A stretch of DNA of 64,000 nt from an uncultured Francisella sp. (GTDB lineage: Bacteria > Pseudomonadota > Gammaproteobacteria > Burkholderiales > Neisseriaceae), in NCBI GenBank assembly GCA_943913655.1, contig CALTZA010000004.1, positions 1 through 64,000 of the forward strand, in the 5' to 3' direction. The notes under the pieces were generated by a model. The model worked only from the letters and a program-made list of their open reading frames with translations, was not told where the DNA came from and did no database searches. Below, piece by piece: positions 44,455-53,433 of this stretch (positions are counted from its first letter, which is position 1; the number at the start of each line of letters is the position of its first letter). Made by a program: the position numbers and the translations under genes.

Positions 44455-45564
44455 CTACCTTAGCTCTTCATAAAGACGAGCCAAAACAGTCTTGGTTTGA
44501 GAGTCAACTCGCCCTTTCTCATTATATACGCTAACATTGTCTCCGTCATGATTGGCTTGGATCATTACATAAAGTTTTTTTCTCAATCCAGACTTTCCTG
44601 AATTCTTTTTGCGATTGAATAGGCGAGAAATGAATCCCTTTTTATCTTTATTACTGGTTTCATCTAAAGCAGGAGAGACTACCAAAACATTGGTACGTGA
44701 TGTATCAAGAATAGTTAAACCAACGCGCTCTAATGCTAGTTTTAAGCGATAATGATTGCGTGAATGATTACTTCCTTTTAAAAACAAAGATTCATGGTTT
44801 AGAGTCGCTAACCAGCGTTGATCAGCATTTTTTAATTTTTCAGCTACAGTATTTTTATCTAGGCCAAGAGACATCATGTAGCGAGCCAAAAGTTGAGCTT
44901 CTAAATTGGTATCACTAGGGCGGCTCACCCATTTGGTTGAGTTGTGATCACTGCTGGTAAAGACCTCCTCACGGCGCTGATTGGTGAAGTTAATAAGGCT
45001 ACCGTGTTGATCTTTAGCTTCAACATGGATAATAAATTTGTCACGAAAAGCAGAAGAATAGACAGAACCAAGACCAATTCTAGTTAAGAAATTACGAATC
45101 ATATCACTAGGGATATTGGCTCTGTTTTCGGCCCATTGGGTTTCCATAAAGCCGATGCTGGGTTCTTCTTTAGCAATGACAAACCCCATTTTTTGCCAAA
45201 AGGCACGTAACCCTGCCCATAGCTCTTTAGGAGATTGGTTGTCTATCACTAACCAACGCTGTTGTCCAGCACGCTCGATATGCGCCCCATCAGCTCTGGC
45301 GGAATAATTGGCTGTACCGCGTGTATTTCGCTGGCCCGATAAAGATGCATTGTATTCTGTGGCACGAATCGCTCCTGTGGATAGTTCATATTTATCTTTT
45401 TTGCTAATACCTGTGATATCAGGAGGTACGATCAAACGATCAGACAAACTACCAGCACCAGGGGTTTCATAATCAAATGGTTTGTCTCGGGTATTTGTTG
45501 CGCAAGCACCGATTAAGCCTAGTGAAATCAATAGACTCAGTTTGATTTTCTTAGTAAAAAACAT
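44455..45564 (-). CDS. bamC: outer-membrane assembly lipoprotein BamC
   Basis: BamC is an accessory lipoprotein of the BAM complex that inserts beta-barrels. The 369-residue protein has a lipobox LIGAC (Cys about residue 21), an unstructured start with LIVPPDITG that binds BamD, and two helix-grip domains (about 100-210 and 265-368). Length is close to E. coli BamC (344). It follows dapA on the same strand, the classical dapA-bamC order. Its clients could include the GDSL autotransporter barrels. Confidence 0.92.
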   Translation of the reverse strand: MFFTKKIKLSLLISLGLIGACATNTRDKPFDYETPGAGSLSDRLIVPPDITGISKKDKYELSTGAIRATEYNASLSGQRNTRGTANYSARADGAHIERAGQQRWLVIDNQSPKELWAGLRAFWQKMGFVIAKEEPSIGFMETQWAENRANIPSDMIRNFLTRIGLGSVYSSAFRDKFIIHVEAKDQHGSLINFTNQRREEVFTSSDHNSTKWVSRPSDTNLEAQLLARYMMSLGLDKNTVAEKLKNADQRWLATLNHESLFLKGSNHSRNHYRLKLALERVGLTILDTSRTNVLVVSPALDETSNKDKKGFISRLFNRKKNSGKSGLRKKLYVMIQANHDGDNVSVYNEKGRVDSQTKTVLARLYEELR

Positions 45565-45596
45565 TTTTTATCCTTAAAATACTTAAGCCGTTAGAA

Positions 45597-46472
45597 CTAA
45601 AAAAGATGAAAAGGTTCCAGGACTTTTTCTACTACTTTCTGCGTGGATGGCGATAATTGCATGATCGGTAGGCGTGTTTGTAGCCCGCATTTTTTCATTT
45701 TGTATAAAATCCATTTAGGAACTGCAGGTGAAGGTTCATAAAACAAAATAGGATAAACTACTTGCAATTGTTCATTTAACTCTTTTGCTTTTTGGACATC
45801 TTTATTTAAAGCAGCTTGGCACATTTTTGCAAAAAGCTGAGGAAGAATATTTGCACATACACTCACTGCACCATGCCCACCGCAAAGCATAAAAGCCAGG
45901 CTGCTAGGATCATCGCCAGAATAAAGAGCAAAATCCTTTGGTACTCGTTTGATCAAATCACAAGCGCGTGCAATATGACCAGTGGCATCTTTTAAACCAA
46001 CAATATTTTTAAATTCTGCCAAACGCAATACAGTATCATTATTTAAATCAATCACAGTACGTCCAGGCACGTTATATAGAATAATTGGAATATCACTTGA
46101 CTGAGCGATGGCTTTAAAGTGTGCGAACACTCCTTCTTGTGACGGCTTGTTATAATAAGGGACAATGGAAAGCACTGAGTCAGCACCTAGTTGTTGCGCC
46201 TCTTGAGTAAGGGAAATGGCTTCTTTTGTATTGCTGGAGCCAGCTCCTGCCATAATATGAATGCGGCCTTGACTTACTTCTAATGCAAGTTTTAATAGCT
46301 GAGTATGCTCCTCATGGCTTAAGGTAGATGATTCACCGGTGGTGCCGGCAATAGAAATAGCGCTTGTTCCTGATTGAATATGCCATTCAATTAGCTGTAT
46401 AACAGCTTGCCTATCGATGTTGCCATCTTCTTTCATGGGTGTGATTAACGCCACAATGCTACCTTGTAACAT
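45597..46472 (-). CDS. dapA: 4-hydroxy-tetrahydrodipicolinate synthase
   Basis: DapA condenses pyruvate with aspartate semialdehyde in lysine and diaminopimelate synthesis. From ATG 46472 it is 291 residues (E. coli 292) and begins MLQGSIVALITPM, equal to the E. coli N-terminus; the upstream TTG/GTG codons are not needed. Active-site parts visible are GTTGESSTL (Thr44-Thr45), YNVPGRTVID (Tyr133) and the Schiff-base Lys in NIVGLKDATG (about 161). It leads dapA-bamC. DapE, a later step of the pathway, is encoded at 55651-56778. Confidence 0.96.
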   Translation of the reverse strand: MLQGSIVALITPMKEDGNIDRQAVIQLIEWHIQSGTSAISIAGTTGESSTLSHEEHTQLLKLALEVSQGRIHIMAGAGSSNTKEAISLTQEAQQLGADSVLSIVPYYNKPSQEGVFAHFKAIAQSSDIPIILYNVPGRTVIDLNNDTVLRLAEFKNIVGLKDATGHIARACDLIKRVPKDFALYSGDDPSSLAFMLCGGHGAVSVCANILPQLFAKMCQAALNKDVQKAKELNEQLQVVYPILFYEPSPAVPKWILYKMKKCGLQTRLPIMQLSPSTQKVVEKVLEPFHLF

Positions 46473-46698
46473 AGGGAAAAACACTGCCTTCCTAAGCAAT
46501 ATGATATGTTATGGATTGTAGAGGCTGATCTCTTCTTTGTAAAGAAACTTATTTTCAAAAGATAGGCCATAATTAAGAGCTTTATTTGGTAAGCGCTATT
46601 ATGTAAAAGTAAAGAAAGACTTAATTAAGAAACGCTTTAATTATGGGTATAATGCAGCCAGCTGGTTAATTCAGAAAATGCTAAGGGAGAAATAAAAT

Positions 46699-47232
46699 AT
46701 GGACCAATTAATTGAGCATAAAATACCATCTATGGTAGCAGGTTTTATTTTTTTGATTGTTGGGATATATCTTCTTTTAGTATCTGAGTTATCGACAGCT
46801 ACTATTCGCGTGATGAGTATTATGTTTATTCTTGGTAGTCAGTTACTAGTATTAGATGCTGCTAATATAATTTCCCAGGCCCATGTCAAAGATAGTATTT
46901 TGGTTAGAGGGGTGTTGTTTGCATTTATTGGTCTATTTCTTTTGTTATTCGCCAGTTTTATTTCACCTACTTTTATTGATGGCTTATTTATAGTTAGCTT
47001 TATTTATCTGGCTGTTTTGAATATTTGGGTGTCTGTACAAAAAGGGATCCACACAGGCATCTATCGATGGTTGATCATTTTCCTAGCAGCTGTGGTGATT
47101 ATTCTTAGCTTTTATACACTTTGTCTTTTTTGGATACAACATATTCCTCAGAGTCACTTAGCCCCCAGTTTGGCTTGGGAATTATCTTTGATTGGTTTAA
47201 TGCAGATATTAGAAGCAATGATGCTTTGCTAA
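46699..47232 (+). CDS. integral membrane protein, HdeD-like size, unknown role
   Basis: A 177-residue protein with about six membrane helices (approximate spans 10-29, 34-55, 65-87, 90-112, 118-140, 155-175) and almost no soluble domain. Its size and spacing resemble HdeD/DUF308 membrane proteins, but no diagnostic motif is seen, so the family is uncertain. It has a good start (AAGGGAGAAATAA-type site, ATG 46699). It precedes ybiT by 51 bases on the same strand and is divergent from dapA. Confidence 0.6.
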   Translation: MDQLIEHKIPSMVAGFIFLIVGIYLLLVSELSTATIRVMSIMFILGSQLLVLDAANIISQAHVKDSILVRGVLFAFIGLFLLLFASFISPTFIDGLFIVSFIYLAVLNIWVSVQKGIHTGIYRWLIIFLAAVVIILSFYTLCLFWIQHIPQSHLAPSLAWELSLIGLMQILEAMMLC

Positions 47233-47282
47233 AAGTGGCTATTTTAATTCGTCTATTTAATGATTTTTGAAAGGAAAATATT

Positions 47283-48911
47283 TTGTTAAGCACCAACAAC
47301 GTGAGTGTGCAGTTTGGGGAAAGGCCTTTATTTGAAAATGTATCAATGAAATTTAGTGATGGCAACCGCTATGGTTTAATTGGTGCTAATGGCGCCGGTA
47401 AATCAACCTTTATGAAAGTGATTGGAGGTGAACTAGAGCCTACTTCTGGTGAGGTGATTCTACAGAAAGATCTGCGTTTGGGAAAATTACGCCAAGACCA
47501 GTTTGCTTACGAACGAGAAAAAGTAATAGATGTGGTCTTGCAAGGACATCAAGAGATGTGGCAGGTCATGAATGAACGCGATGCTATTTATATGGACCCT
47601 CAAGCTAGTGAAGAAGATTATATGCGTGCAGCAGATTTAGAAGTCCAGTTTGCTGAATACGGTGGCTATACTGCACAAGCGCGTGCGGCAGAACTTTTAA
47701 CCGGCGCTGGAGTACCTGAGGCTTTGCATCTATCCTTAATGCAAGAAATACCTTCTGACTTAAAAATACGGGTCTTATTGGCGCAAGCCTTATTTGCTAA
47801 CCCAGATATATTATTGCTTGATGAACCGACGAACCACTTGGATATTAATACCATTCGCTGGCTAGAAAATGTGCTAAACAGTTCTCAATCAACCATGGTG
47901 ATTATTTCTCATGATCGACATTTTCTAAATCAGGTATGCACACATATAGCTGATGTGGATTATGGAAATATCTCAATTTATACCGGTAATTATGATGATT
48001 ATATGTTAGCTTCCACACGTGCACGTGAACAATTGCTGCGCGATAATGCAAAAGCCAAAGGAAAGTTAAAGGAATTACAGGAATTTGTAGCACGCTTTTC
48101 TGCTAACAAATCAAAAGCCCGTCAAGCCACTTCTCGTTTAAAGCAGGCAGATAAAATTAAAGAACAAATAATTGAGGTTAAACCTTCTAGTCGGCAAAGT
48201 CCTTATATGCGCTTTATTTATGATGATAAGTTAAAGATTCATCGTTTCGTAGTAGAAGTAAAAAAGATCAGCAAAACTTATGCACATTCCTTATTTAAGC
48301 ATTTATCCTTTATGTTGGAAGCTGGGGAGCGCTTAGCCATCATTGGTCCTAATGGAGCAGGTAAATCTTCTTTACTTAAGGCACTTGTTCATCACTATGA
48401 TGAAAAATTAGCTGATATTCAGTTAGATGAAGGGGAAATCAAATGGGCAGAAAAGGTAAAATTAGGTTATTACCCACAAGATCACGAAGTCTATTTTGAT
48501 TCAAATCTTTCTATGTCTGATTGGTTAGCCCAATGGCTGCAGCCAGGTGATGATGAACAGATGGTGCGCAGTATTTTGGGGCGTTTGTTATTTAGCGGTA
48601 ATGAGGTACAAAAACCAGTCAATGTTTTATCAGGAGGTGAGAAGGGGCGTTTAATTTTCGGCAAGTTACTTCTCTTACAGGCCAATGTATTGGTGATGGA
48701 TGAACCAACTAACCATATGGACATGGAGACCATTGAAAGTCTTAATTTGGCGCTTGAAAAATATACTGGCACGTTAATCTTCGTGTCTCATGATAGGCAG
48801 TTAGTCAGTTCTCTTGCAACTCAGATCATTGAACTTGATGGACAAGGCGGTGCAGAATTTTATCCAGGAGATTACGAAAGTTATTTGCTTAAAAGACAGT
48901 CAGTTCTATAA
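47283..48911 (+). CDS. ybiT: ABC-F ATPase, YbiT type
   Basis: A 542-residue cytoplasmic twin-ATPase ABC-F protein. It matches E. coli YbiT along its whole length, for example NRYGLIGANGAGKSTFMK, LGKLRQDQFA, LLLDEPTNHLDINTIRWLE and FSANKSKARQATSR. The first half has no classical LSGGQ (it reads IPSDLKIRVLLAQAL, as in YbiT); the second half has VLSGGEKGRLIFGK and Walker A GPNGAGKSSLLK. ABC-F proteins act on the ribosome; YbiT's own role is not settled. Start is TTG 47283 with AAGGA at 47271-47275; no ATG fits the conserved N-terminus. Confidence 0.93.
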   Translation: MLSTNNVSVQFGERPLFENVSMKFSDGNRYGLIGANGAGKSTFMKVIGGELEPTSGEVILQKDLRLGKLRQDQFAYEREKVIDVVLQGHQEMWQVMNERDAIYMDPQASEEDYMRAADLEVQFAEYGGYTAQARAAELLTGAGVPEALHLSLMQEIPSDLKIRVLLAQALFANPDILLLDEPTNHLDINTIRWLENVLNSSQSTMVIISHDRHFLNQVCTHIADVDYGNISIYTGNYDDYMLASTRAREQLLRDNAKAKGKLKELQEFVARFSANKSKARQATSRLKQADKIKEQIIEVKPSSRQSPYMRFIYDDKLKIHRFVVEVKKISKTYAHSLFKHLSFMLEAGERLAIIGPNGAGKSSLLKALVHHYDEKLADIQLDEGEIKWAEKVKLGYYPQDHEVYFDSNLSMSDWLAQWLQPGDDEQMVRSILGRLLFSGNEVQKPVNVLSGGEKGRLIFGKLLLLQANVLVMDEPTNHMDMETIESLNLALEKYTGTLIFVSHDRQLVSSLATQIIELDGQGGAEFYPGDYESYLLKRQSVL

Positions 48912-48960
48912 TCAGCTAATGAAGCGCTCATTTTATAGAGATCAGGGATGGTTTTTCAAT

Positions 48961-49752
48961 TTAGCTAAATGAATGATGCTCATCGGGGAAAATACCCTTT
49001 TTCACCTCTTTTATATAGGCGTAAATCGCCTCTTTAATCTCTGTTTTTCCTTGCATGAAATTTTTCACAAAAGAGAGGTTTCTCTGCTGTAGGCCTAGTA
49101 TATCATGCAGTACCAATACCTGACCATCGCAATATTTGCCTGCACCAATACCGATGGTGGCTGCTTGGCTGACTGTTTGGGTGATTTTTGCTGCCAATTG
49201 TTGCGGAATGCATTCTAGAATAATTAAATTGACACCTGCTTGATCAAGCACTTTAGCATCTTGCAATAAACGTTCACTATCTTGGTCCGTTTTGCCTTGT
49301 ACCTTGTAACCACCTAAAGTATTAAAAGATTGTGGTGTTAAACCAAGATGTCCGGCAGTGGGGATACCCCGTTCATAGAGAAAAGCAACAGTATCAGCCT
49401 GATAACTGCCTCCTTCTAGTTTTACCATATTAGCACCTGCTTTCATTAATTGAGTTGCAGCAGCAATGGCTTGTTCTTTGTTGCTTTCATAACTGCCAAA
49501 AGGTAAATCGGCCAGAATCAAAGCTTCTTTGGTGGCACGAGCTACACATGCTGTGTGATAGCAGATATCTTGTAATTGGACAGGTAAGGTGGATGTGTGT
49601 CCTTGAATAACCATACCTAGTGAGTCTCCTACCAATAGAATTTCAACACCACAGTGATCTAAGAGAAAAGCAAAGGTGGCATCATAGCAGGTGAGCATGG
49701 TTATTTTTTCTTGTTTGGCTTTGAACTCTCTTAAGCTGTTAACAGTGATCAT
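48961..49752 (-). CDS. panB: 3-methyl-2-oxobutanoate hydroxymethyltransferase
   Basis: PanB adds a hydroxymethyl group from methylene-THF to alpha-ketoisovalerate, the first committed step of pantothenate synthesis. The 263-residue barrel has MLTCYDATFAFLLDHCGVEI and LVGDSLGMVIQGH near its start, KLEGGSYQ in the middle and GIGAGKYCDGQVLVLHDILG near the C-terminus, matching E. coli (264). It is in the pcnB-folK-panB order known from E. coli. panC and panD are not in the window, but coaA, the next salvage step, is at 62121. Confidence 0.96.
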   Translation of the reverse strand: MITVNSLREFKAKQEKITMLTCYDATFAFLLDHCGVEILLVGDSLGMVIQGHTSTLPVQLQDICYHTACVARATKEALILADLPFGSYESNKEQAIAAATQLMKAGANMVKLEGGSYQADTVAFLYERGIPTAGHLGLTPQSFNTLGGYKVQGKTDQDSERLLQDAKVLDQAGVNLIILECIPQQLAAKITQTVSQAATIGIGAGKYCDGQVLVLHDILGLQQRNLSFVKNFMQGKTEIKEAIYAYIKEVKKGIFPDEHHSFS

Positions 49753-49780
49753 CGTTTTATTGTTCCTTGAGGCAAAAAAT

Positions 49781-50314
49781 TTAGCTAAATTTTAATAAAT
49801 TATTTAAACAAAGGCGTTTGACGCTTGGGCCACGGGTTGTTTGTAACTGTATGGCAATTTCTTTAGCTGAGTTATGACGATCAAAAGAAAAATCTGGACA
49901 TATTTCAGCTAGTGGCAACATGACAAAAGCGCGTGTTACTGCTCTTGGATGAGGAAGAATTAGATGAGGATAATCACTCACCATTCCTGCAAAATCGATA
50001 AGATCAAGATCCAAAGTGCGTGGACCATTTTTAATTAGACGTTCGCGTTTGAATTCCTGTTCAAGAGATTGCAATAAGCTCAATAACGATATTGCTGTGA
50101 GTGATGTATGGATTAGACATACTGCATTAATATAATCTTGTTGGGGCTTAGGACAATCAACAGGTTCGGTTAGATAAAAGGAAGAATGCTTCAGATAATA
50201 TATCTTGGGATGAGCCCTTATTTTTTGCAAGGCTGCTTGCATGATTAACAGACGATTTCCTAGGTTACTGCCAAGAGCAATAATAGCAGTCTTTTTGTCG
50301 GTAATGATGTTCAT
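49781..50314 (-). CDS. folK: 6-hydroxymethyl-7,8-dihydropterin pyrophosphokinase
   Basis: FolK transfers pyrophosphate to hydroxymethyl-dihydropterin in folate synthesis. The 177-residue protein has ALGSNLGNRLLIMQAALQKI near the start, FYLTEPV, and the family signature RTLDLDLIDFAGM with PHPRAVTRAFVMLPLAEI. Length is slightly above E. coli (159). It lies between pcnB and panB with short gaps. FolK feeds the folates that PanB uses. Confidence 0.94.
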   Translation of the reverse strand: MNIITDKKTAIIALGSNLGNRLLIMQAALQKIRAHPKIYYLKHSSFYLTEPVDCPKPQQDYINAVCLIHTSLTAISLLSLLQSLEQEFKRERLIKNGPRTLDLDLIDFAGMVSDYPHLILPHPRAVTRAFVMLPLAEICPDFSFDRHNSAKEIAIQLQTTRGPSVKRLCLNNLLKFS

Positions 50315-50327
50315 AGCTGATCCTTAC

Positions 50328-51644
50328 TTAATGCACTAAGAGCGCGCGACATCGTTGTTTTGCATTCTTAGTGCTTGATAAAGTAGCAAGAAGTGGAGCA
50401 AAATTATTTTTTTCTACTAGTTGTTGCCAAGAGTGGGCCAAGCTTTGGTCAACATCTTCACTTTCTGCCCGTAATAGGAAAAAATCATAAGCAGCGCGAA
50501 AGTAAAGATGACCGGTGATTTTATCAATTTGTTTTTTTGTCTTTACATGTTGTAAGCAATTTTGTAAACGCCAAATTTCATTAATAGTGGTAATGATCTT
50601 TTGCTGAATATGTTGTCGTATGGGTTGACGATAAATATCTGTTAAACACTGTTGCATTGCATGGGAAGGTGATAATCCTTCCTTCATGTATTGTTGCCAA
50701 AGTGTTTTGGTCATTGGCCATAAAAACGCAGCAATCACAAAGCCAAGAGAAATATGCTGATTGCTTTGTAAACGTGTATCAGTTTTTTGCAACATACGAT
50801 TGATTAATATCCATGAGTGTTGGGAGTAGGTAAGTAATATTTGCGTGATTGGGTGTACAAAAGACAATAATCCTGTATTGATTAATACAGTAAAGCACGT
50901 ATAGGCATGTTTTGAATAAATTATCTTGGCTAGCTCATCAAAACGTCTTGATATTGGCTCATTATCAATTAAATGAGCATGTTTTTGCATAGTCTGTATT
51001 AACTGATCATCAATGTTCAAATTCAATTTGCTGCTGATACGTATTCCTCTTAGGATACGAATAGGATCTTCTTTAAAACGAACTTCTGGGTCACCAATGA
51101 GGATCAATTTTTTGTCTTTGAGGTGATTTAAAGCATGATGATAGCAATGCACATTACCTGCAATTGGATCAAGATAAAGCGCATTACAGGTAAAATCGCG
51201 ACGGGCGGCGTCCATATCAATGGTGCCATAGCAATTATCGCGGATAATACGCCCTTGTTCATTAAAAGTAGCACTTTTTTGTCTAAAGGTAGAAACCTCT
51301 ACTAGTTCTCGCTCAAAATATACATGCACAATAGGAAAACGTCGACCTATTTTTTGTGCGCGTTTAAATAAGCGTTTGACTTGTTCTGGAAAGGCGTCAG
51401 TCACAATATCAAAATCCTTAGGTTGTTCTGACAAGATTAAGTCACGTACTGCTCCGCCCACAATAAATGCTTTAAATCCTTTATCTTGCAACACTTTAGC
51501 AACATGCAAGGCGGCATGAGAAATGGCTTCGCGAGAAAAATGAAAACGCGATAAGGGAATGACATCAGGTGAAATAACCTGTGACGTAGCTTTTTTAGCT
51601 TTATTAAAGCGCAGGTGGCCGATCAATTTATTCAACATGGCCAT
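50328..51644 (-). CDS. pcnB: poly(A) polymerase I
   Basis: PcnB adds 3' poly(A) tails that mark RNA for decay. The 438-residue protein has the nucleotidyltransferase core FIVGGAVRDLILSEQPKDFD (about 62-81) with the catalytic Asp pair, RRFPIVHV, and RRDFTCNALYL, followed by RGIRISSKLN, typical of the tRNA nucleotidyltransferase/poly(A) polymerase fold. The N-terminal extension (SRFHFSREAIS) and context (pcnB-folK-panB) favour PcnB over the CCA enzyme. RNase R, also in the window, may degrade the tailed RNAs. Confidence 0.9.
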   Translation of the reverse strand: MAMLNKLIGHLRFNKAKKATSQVISPDVIPLSRFHFSREAISHAALHVAKVLQDKGFKAFIVGGAVRDLILSEQPKDFDIVTDAFPEQVKRLFKRAQKIGRRFPIVHVYFERELVEVSTFRQKSATFNEQGRIIRDNCYGTIDMDAARRDFTCNALYLDPIAGNVHCYHHALNHLKDKKLILIGDPEVRFKEDPIRILRGIRISSKLNLNIDDQLIQTMQKHAHLIDNEPISRRFDELAKIIYSKHAYTCFTVLINTGLLSFVHPITQILLTYSQHSWILINRMLQKTDTRLQSNQHISLGFVIAAFLWPMTKTLWQQYMKEGLSPSHAMQQCLTDIYRQPIRQHIQQKIITTINEIWRLQNCLQHVKTKKQIDKITGHLYFRAAYDFFLLRAESEDVDQSLAHSWQQLVEKNNFAPLLATLSSTKNAKQRCRALLVH

Positions 51645-51712
51645 AAAGAATCAGTAAAGTCTAGTATAATATTTATTCTATAATGAATAGTCAGATTGGT
51701 TAAGGGAAATTA

Positions 51713-51931
51713 ATGTATCATTACAGCTCTAAAGTCACTCAGTTTATTAATCGATTTCTTAAAGATTATCCTGGTACAGAAGAAAGAAGGTTGAAGCACC
51801 GTCAGCGTTTATGGGATGTGCATTTAAATCATCAAGAAAGAGTAGAATTGAATAAAAATAGTCTGCTTAAATGCCCTTACACCTATTTTCCTAATCCCAA
51901 ACCCGACAATGACAGTCCATTATCAGATTAA
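51713..51931 (+). CDS. small DUF3460 protein
   Basis: A 72-residue cytoplasmic protein starting MYHYSSKVTQFINRFLKDYP, then RRLKHRQRLWDVHLNHQERVE and a PYTYFPNP end. This pattern matches DUF3460, small proteins of unknown role found mostly in betaproteobacteria. Its 3' end overlaps the next gene by 23 bases. It appears to open the operon running to argF. Confidence 0.75.
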   Translation: MYHYSSKVTQFINRFLKDYPGTEERRLKHRQRLWDVHLNHQERVELNKNSLLKCPYTYFPNPKPDNDSPLSD

Positions 51932-52574
51932 TAACGCAGATTTTCTAAATTATGTAGAGACCATTAAGGCGCCCAGACATCCTGTGCTGCGTGAGATAGA
52001 GCAATACAATCGTGTGCATCACATGGGTGGTATGATGCTATCTGTGATTCAAACCAATGTACTCACTTGGCTAGCTCAGCTAATGCAGGTCGAATATTAT
52101 TTAGAAATCGGTGTTTATACTGGTTATAGCAGTACTGCTATGGGTCTTAGCCTTGGTCAAAGAGTGCAGCTATTATTGTGTGATATTAGTGTGACTTATA
52201 CTGATATTGCGCGTCAGTTTTGGAAAAAAGCGGGCATTAATAGACAAGTTAAGTTATTTTTGCAGCCTGCTTTAATTAGTTTGCAAGAATTAGCACAAAC
52301 ACAACAGACTGTTGATTTGGCTTTGATCGATGCCGATAAAGCGACAACACCAAAGTACATCGAAGCGATTTACCCTTTACTGCGTTCAGGCGGTGTCATT
52401 GCCATTGATAATGTTTATTTAAAAGGCAAAGTGGCGGAAAAAAAACAGATGAGCGATTCGACGTCTGTACAGATCATGAAGACGCTGAATCGTCAATTAT
52501 GGCAAGATAAGCGATTTAAAACGGTGATGTTGCCCTTGGGAGATGGCTTTACACTTTTATTAAAGGATTGGTAA
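51909..52574 (+). CDS. O-methyltransferase (CCoAOMT-like, class I SAM)
   Basis: A 221-residue SAM-dependent methyltransferase with motif I LEIGVYTGYSSTAM (about 66-79), an acidic CDIS loop, LALIDADKATTPKYI (metal Asp) and GGVIAIDNVYLKG. This is the caffeoyl-CoA/catechol O-methyltransferase-like family common in bacteria; substrate is unknown. It starts inside the DUF3460 frame and ends just before the purE start region. Whether the overlap couples translation cannot be told. Confidence 0.82.
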   Translation: MTVHYQINNADFLNYVETIKAPRHPVLREIEQYNRVHHMGGMMLSVIQTNVLTWLAQLMQVEYYLEIGVYTGYSSTAMGLSLGQRVQLLLCDISVTYTDIARQFWKKAGINRQVKLFLQPALISLQELAQTQQTVDLALIDADKATTPKYIEAIYPLLRSGGVIAIDNVYLKGKVAEKKQMSDSTSVQIMKTLNRQLWQDKRFKTVMLPLGDGFTLLLKDW

Positions 52575-52585
52575 AGGAAATTTGC

Positions 52586-53074
52586 ATGGCCCATATTGGA
52601 ATTGTCATGGGTAGTGAAAGTGATTGGCCAATTATGCGTCAAGCAGCGCAAACACTATCCAGCTTTAAGGTCGACTATGAGCAAGCAGTCATATCAGCAC
52701 ATCGCACTCCAGATTGGTTATTTGAATATGCCCAAACAGCGCGTGAGCGTGGTCTAAAGGCAATTATTGCTGGTGCAGGAGGAGCTGCCCATCTACCTGG
52801 CATGTTGGCAGCGAAAACTACATTACCAGTATTGGGGGTGCCGATTCCTAGCCGATACCTCCAAGGACAGGATTCTTTATTATCTATTGTGCAAATGCCT
52901 AAAGGTGTTCCAGTAGCTACTTTTGCTATCGGTGAAGCGGGTGCAGTTAACGCTGCCTTGTTTGCGGTTGCATTGCTAGCAGGGCAAGAAAATAAGTTAA
53001 GCGATCAATTAGATGATTTTCGAAAAATACAGGAGCAGGCCGTACGAGCGATCAAGTTGAAAGATGAATTATGA
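52586..53074 (+). CDS. purE: N5-carboxyaminoimidazole ribonucleotide mutase
   Basis: PurE converts N5-CAIR to CAIR in purine synthesis. From ATG 52586 it is 162 residues, starting MAHIGIVMGSESDWPIM, with SAHRTP, AGAGGAAHLPGMLAAKT and the GVPVATFAIG segment of class I PurE. An upstream TTG at 52568 is not used because the family's N-terminus begins at the ATG, behind a GTAAAGGA site. PurK, its partner, follows after one small lipoprotein gene. Confidence 0.96.
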   Translation: MAHIGIVMGSESDWPIMRQAAQTLSSFKVDYEQAVISAHRTPDWLFEYAQTARERGLKAIIAGAGGAAHLPGMLAAKTTLPVLGVPIPSRYLQGQDSLLSIVQMPKGVPVATFAIGEAGAVNAALFAVALLAGQENKLSDQLDDFRKIQEQAVRAIKLKDEL

Positions 53075-53433
53075 GATATTACAGCCTATGTTTTTTACTA
53101 TTTTTGCTTGTTTCTTGCGATGGCAATCCATTTAGAAAAAACGTACAAACAGTTTTGAGTGAAGATGATTTAATAGATCATATTGCTCATCACATCCAGG
53201 ATTTAGCCCCCGTGAATTATGGTGAAGTACAGATTATTTTAATTAGAGCGCGTTTGCGCGATTTGCATTATTCCTTCGAGGAGTTACAAAAGCTTGAGCA
53301 AATGATGAGGGAACGGGTAAAATCAGAGCAAGAGGCGCGTTTTTACGCAAACAGACTCTATCAAATATTAGATCAAGAACTTTCTTGGTCGGTTGAGCAC
53401 ACCAAAGCGTTAACTTCTATTCCTATTCAATAA
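53071..53433 (+). CDS. small lipoprotein, unknown role
   Basis: A 120-residue predicted lipoprotein: signal peptide MRYYSLCFLLFLLVSC with lipobox LVSC (Cys16), then a mostly helical region with DLIDHIAHHIQDLAP and LRDLHYSFEELQKLEQMMRE. I do not recognise the family. It overlaps purE by four bases (ATGA) and its stop abuts the purK ATG, so it is locked into a purine operon, an unusual place for a lipoprotein. Confidence 0.7.
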   Translation: MRYYSLCFLLFLLVSCDGNPFRKNVQTVLSEDDLIDHIAHHIQDLAPVNYGEVQIILIRARLRDLHYSFEELQKLEQMMRERVKSEQEARFYANRLYQILDQELSWSVEHTKALTSIPIQ

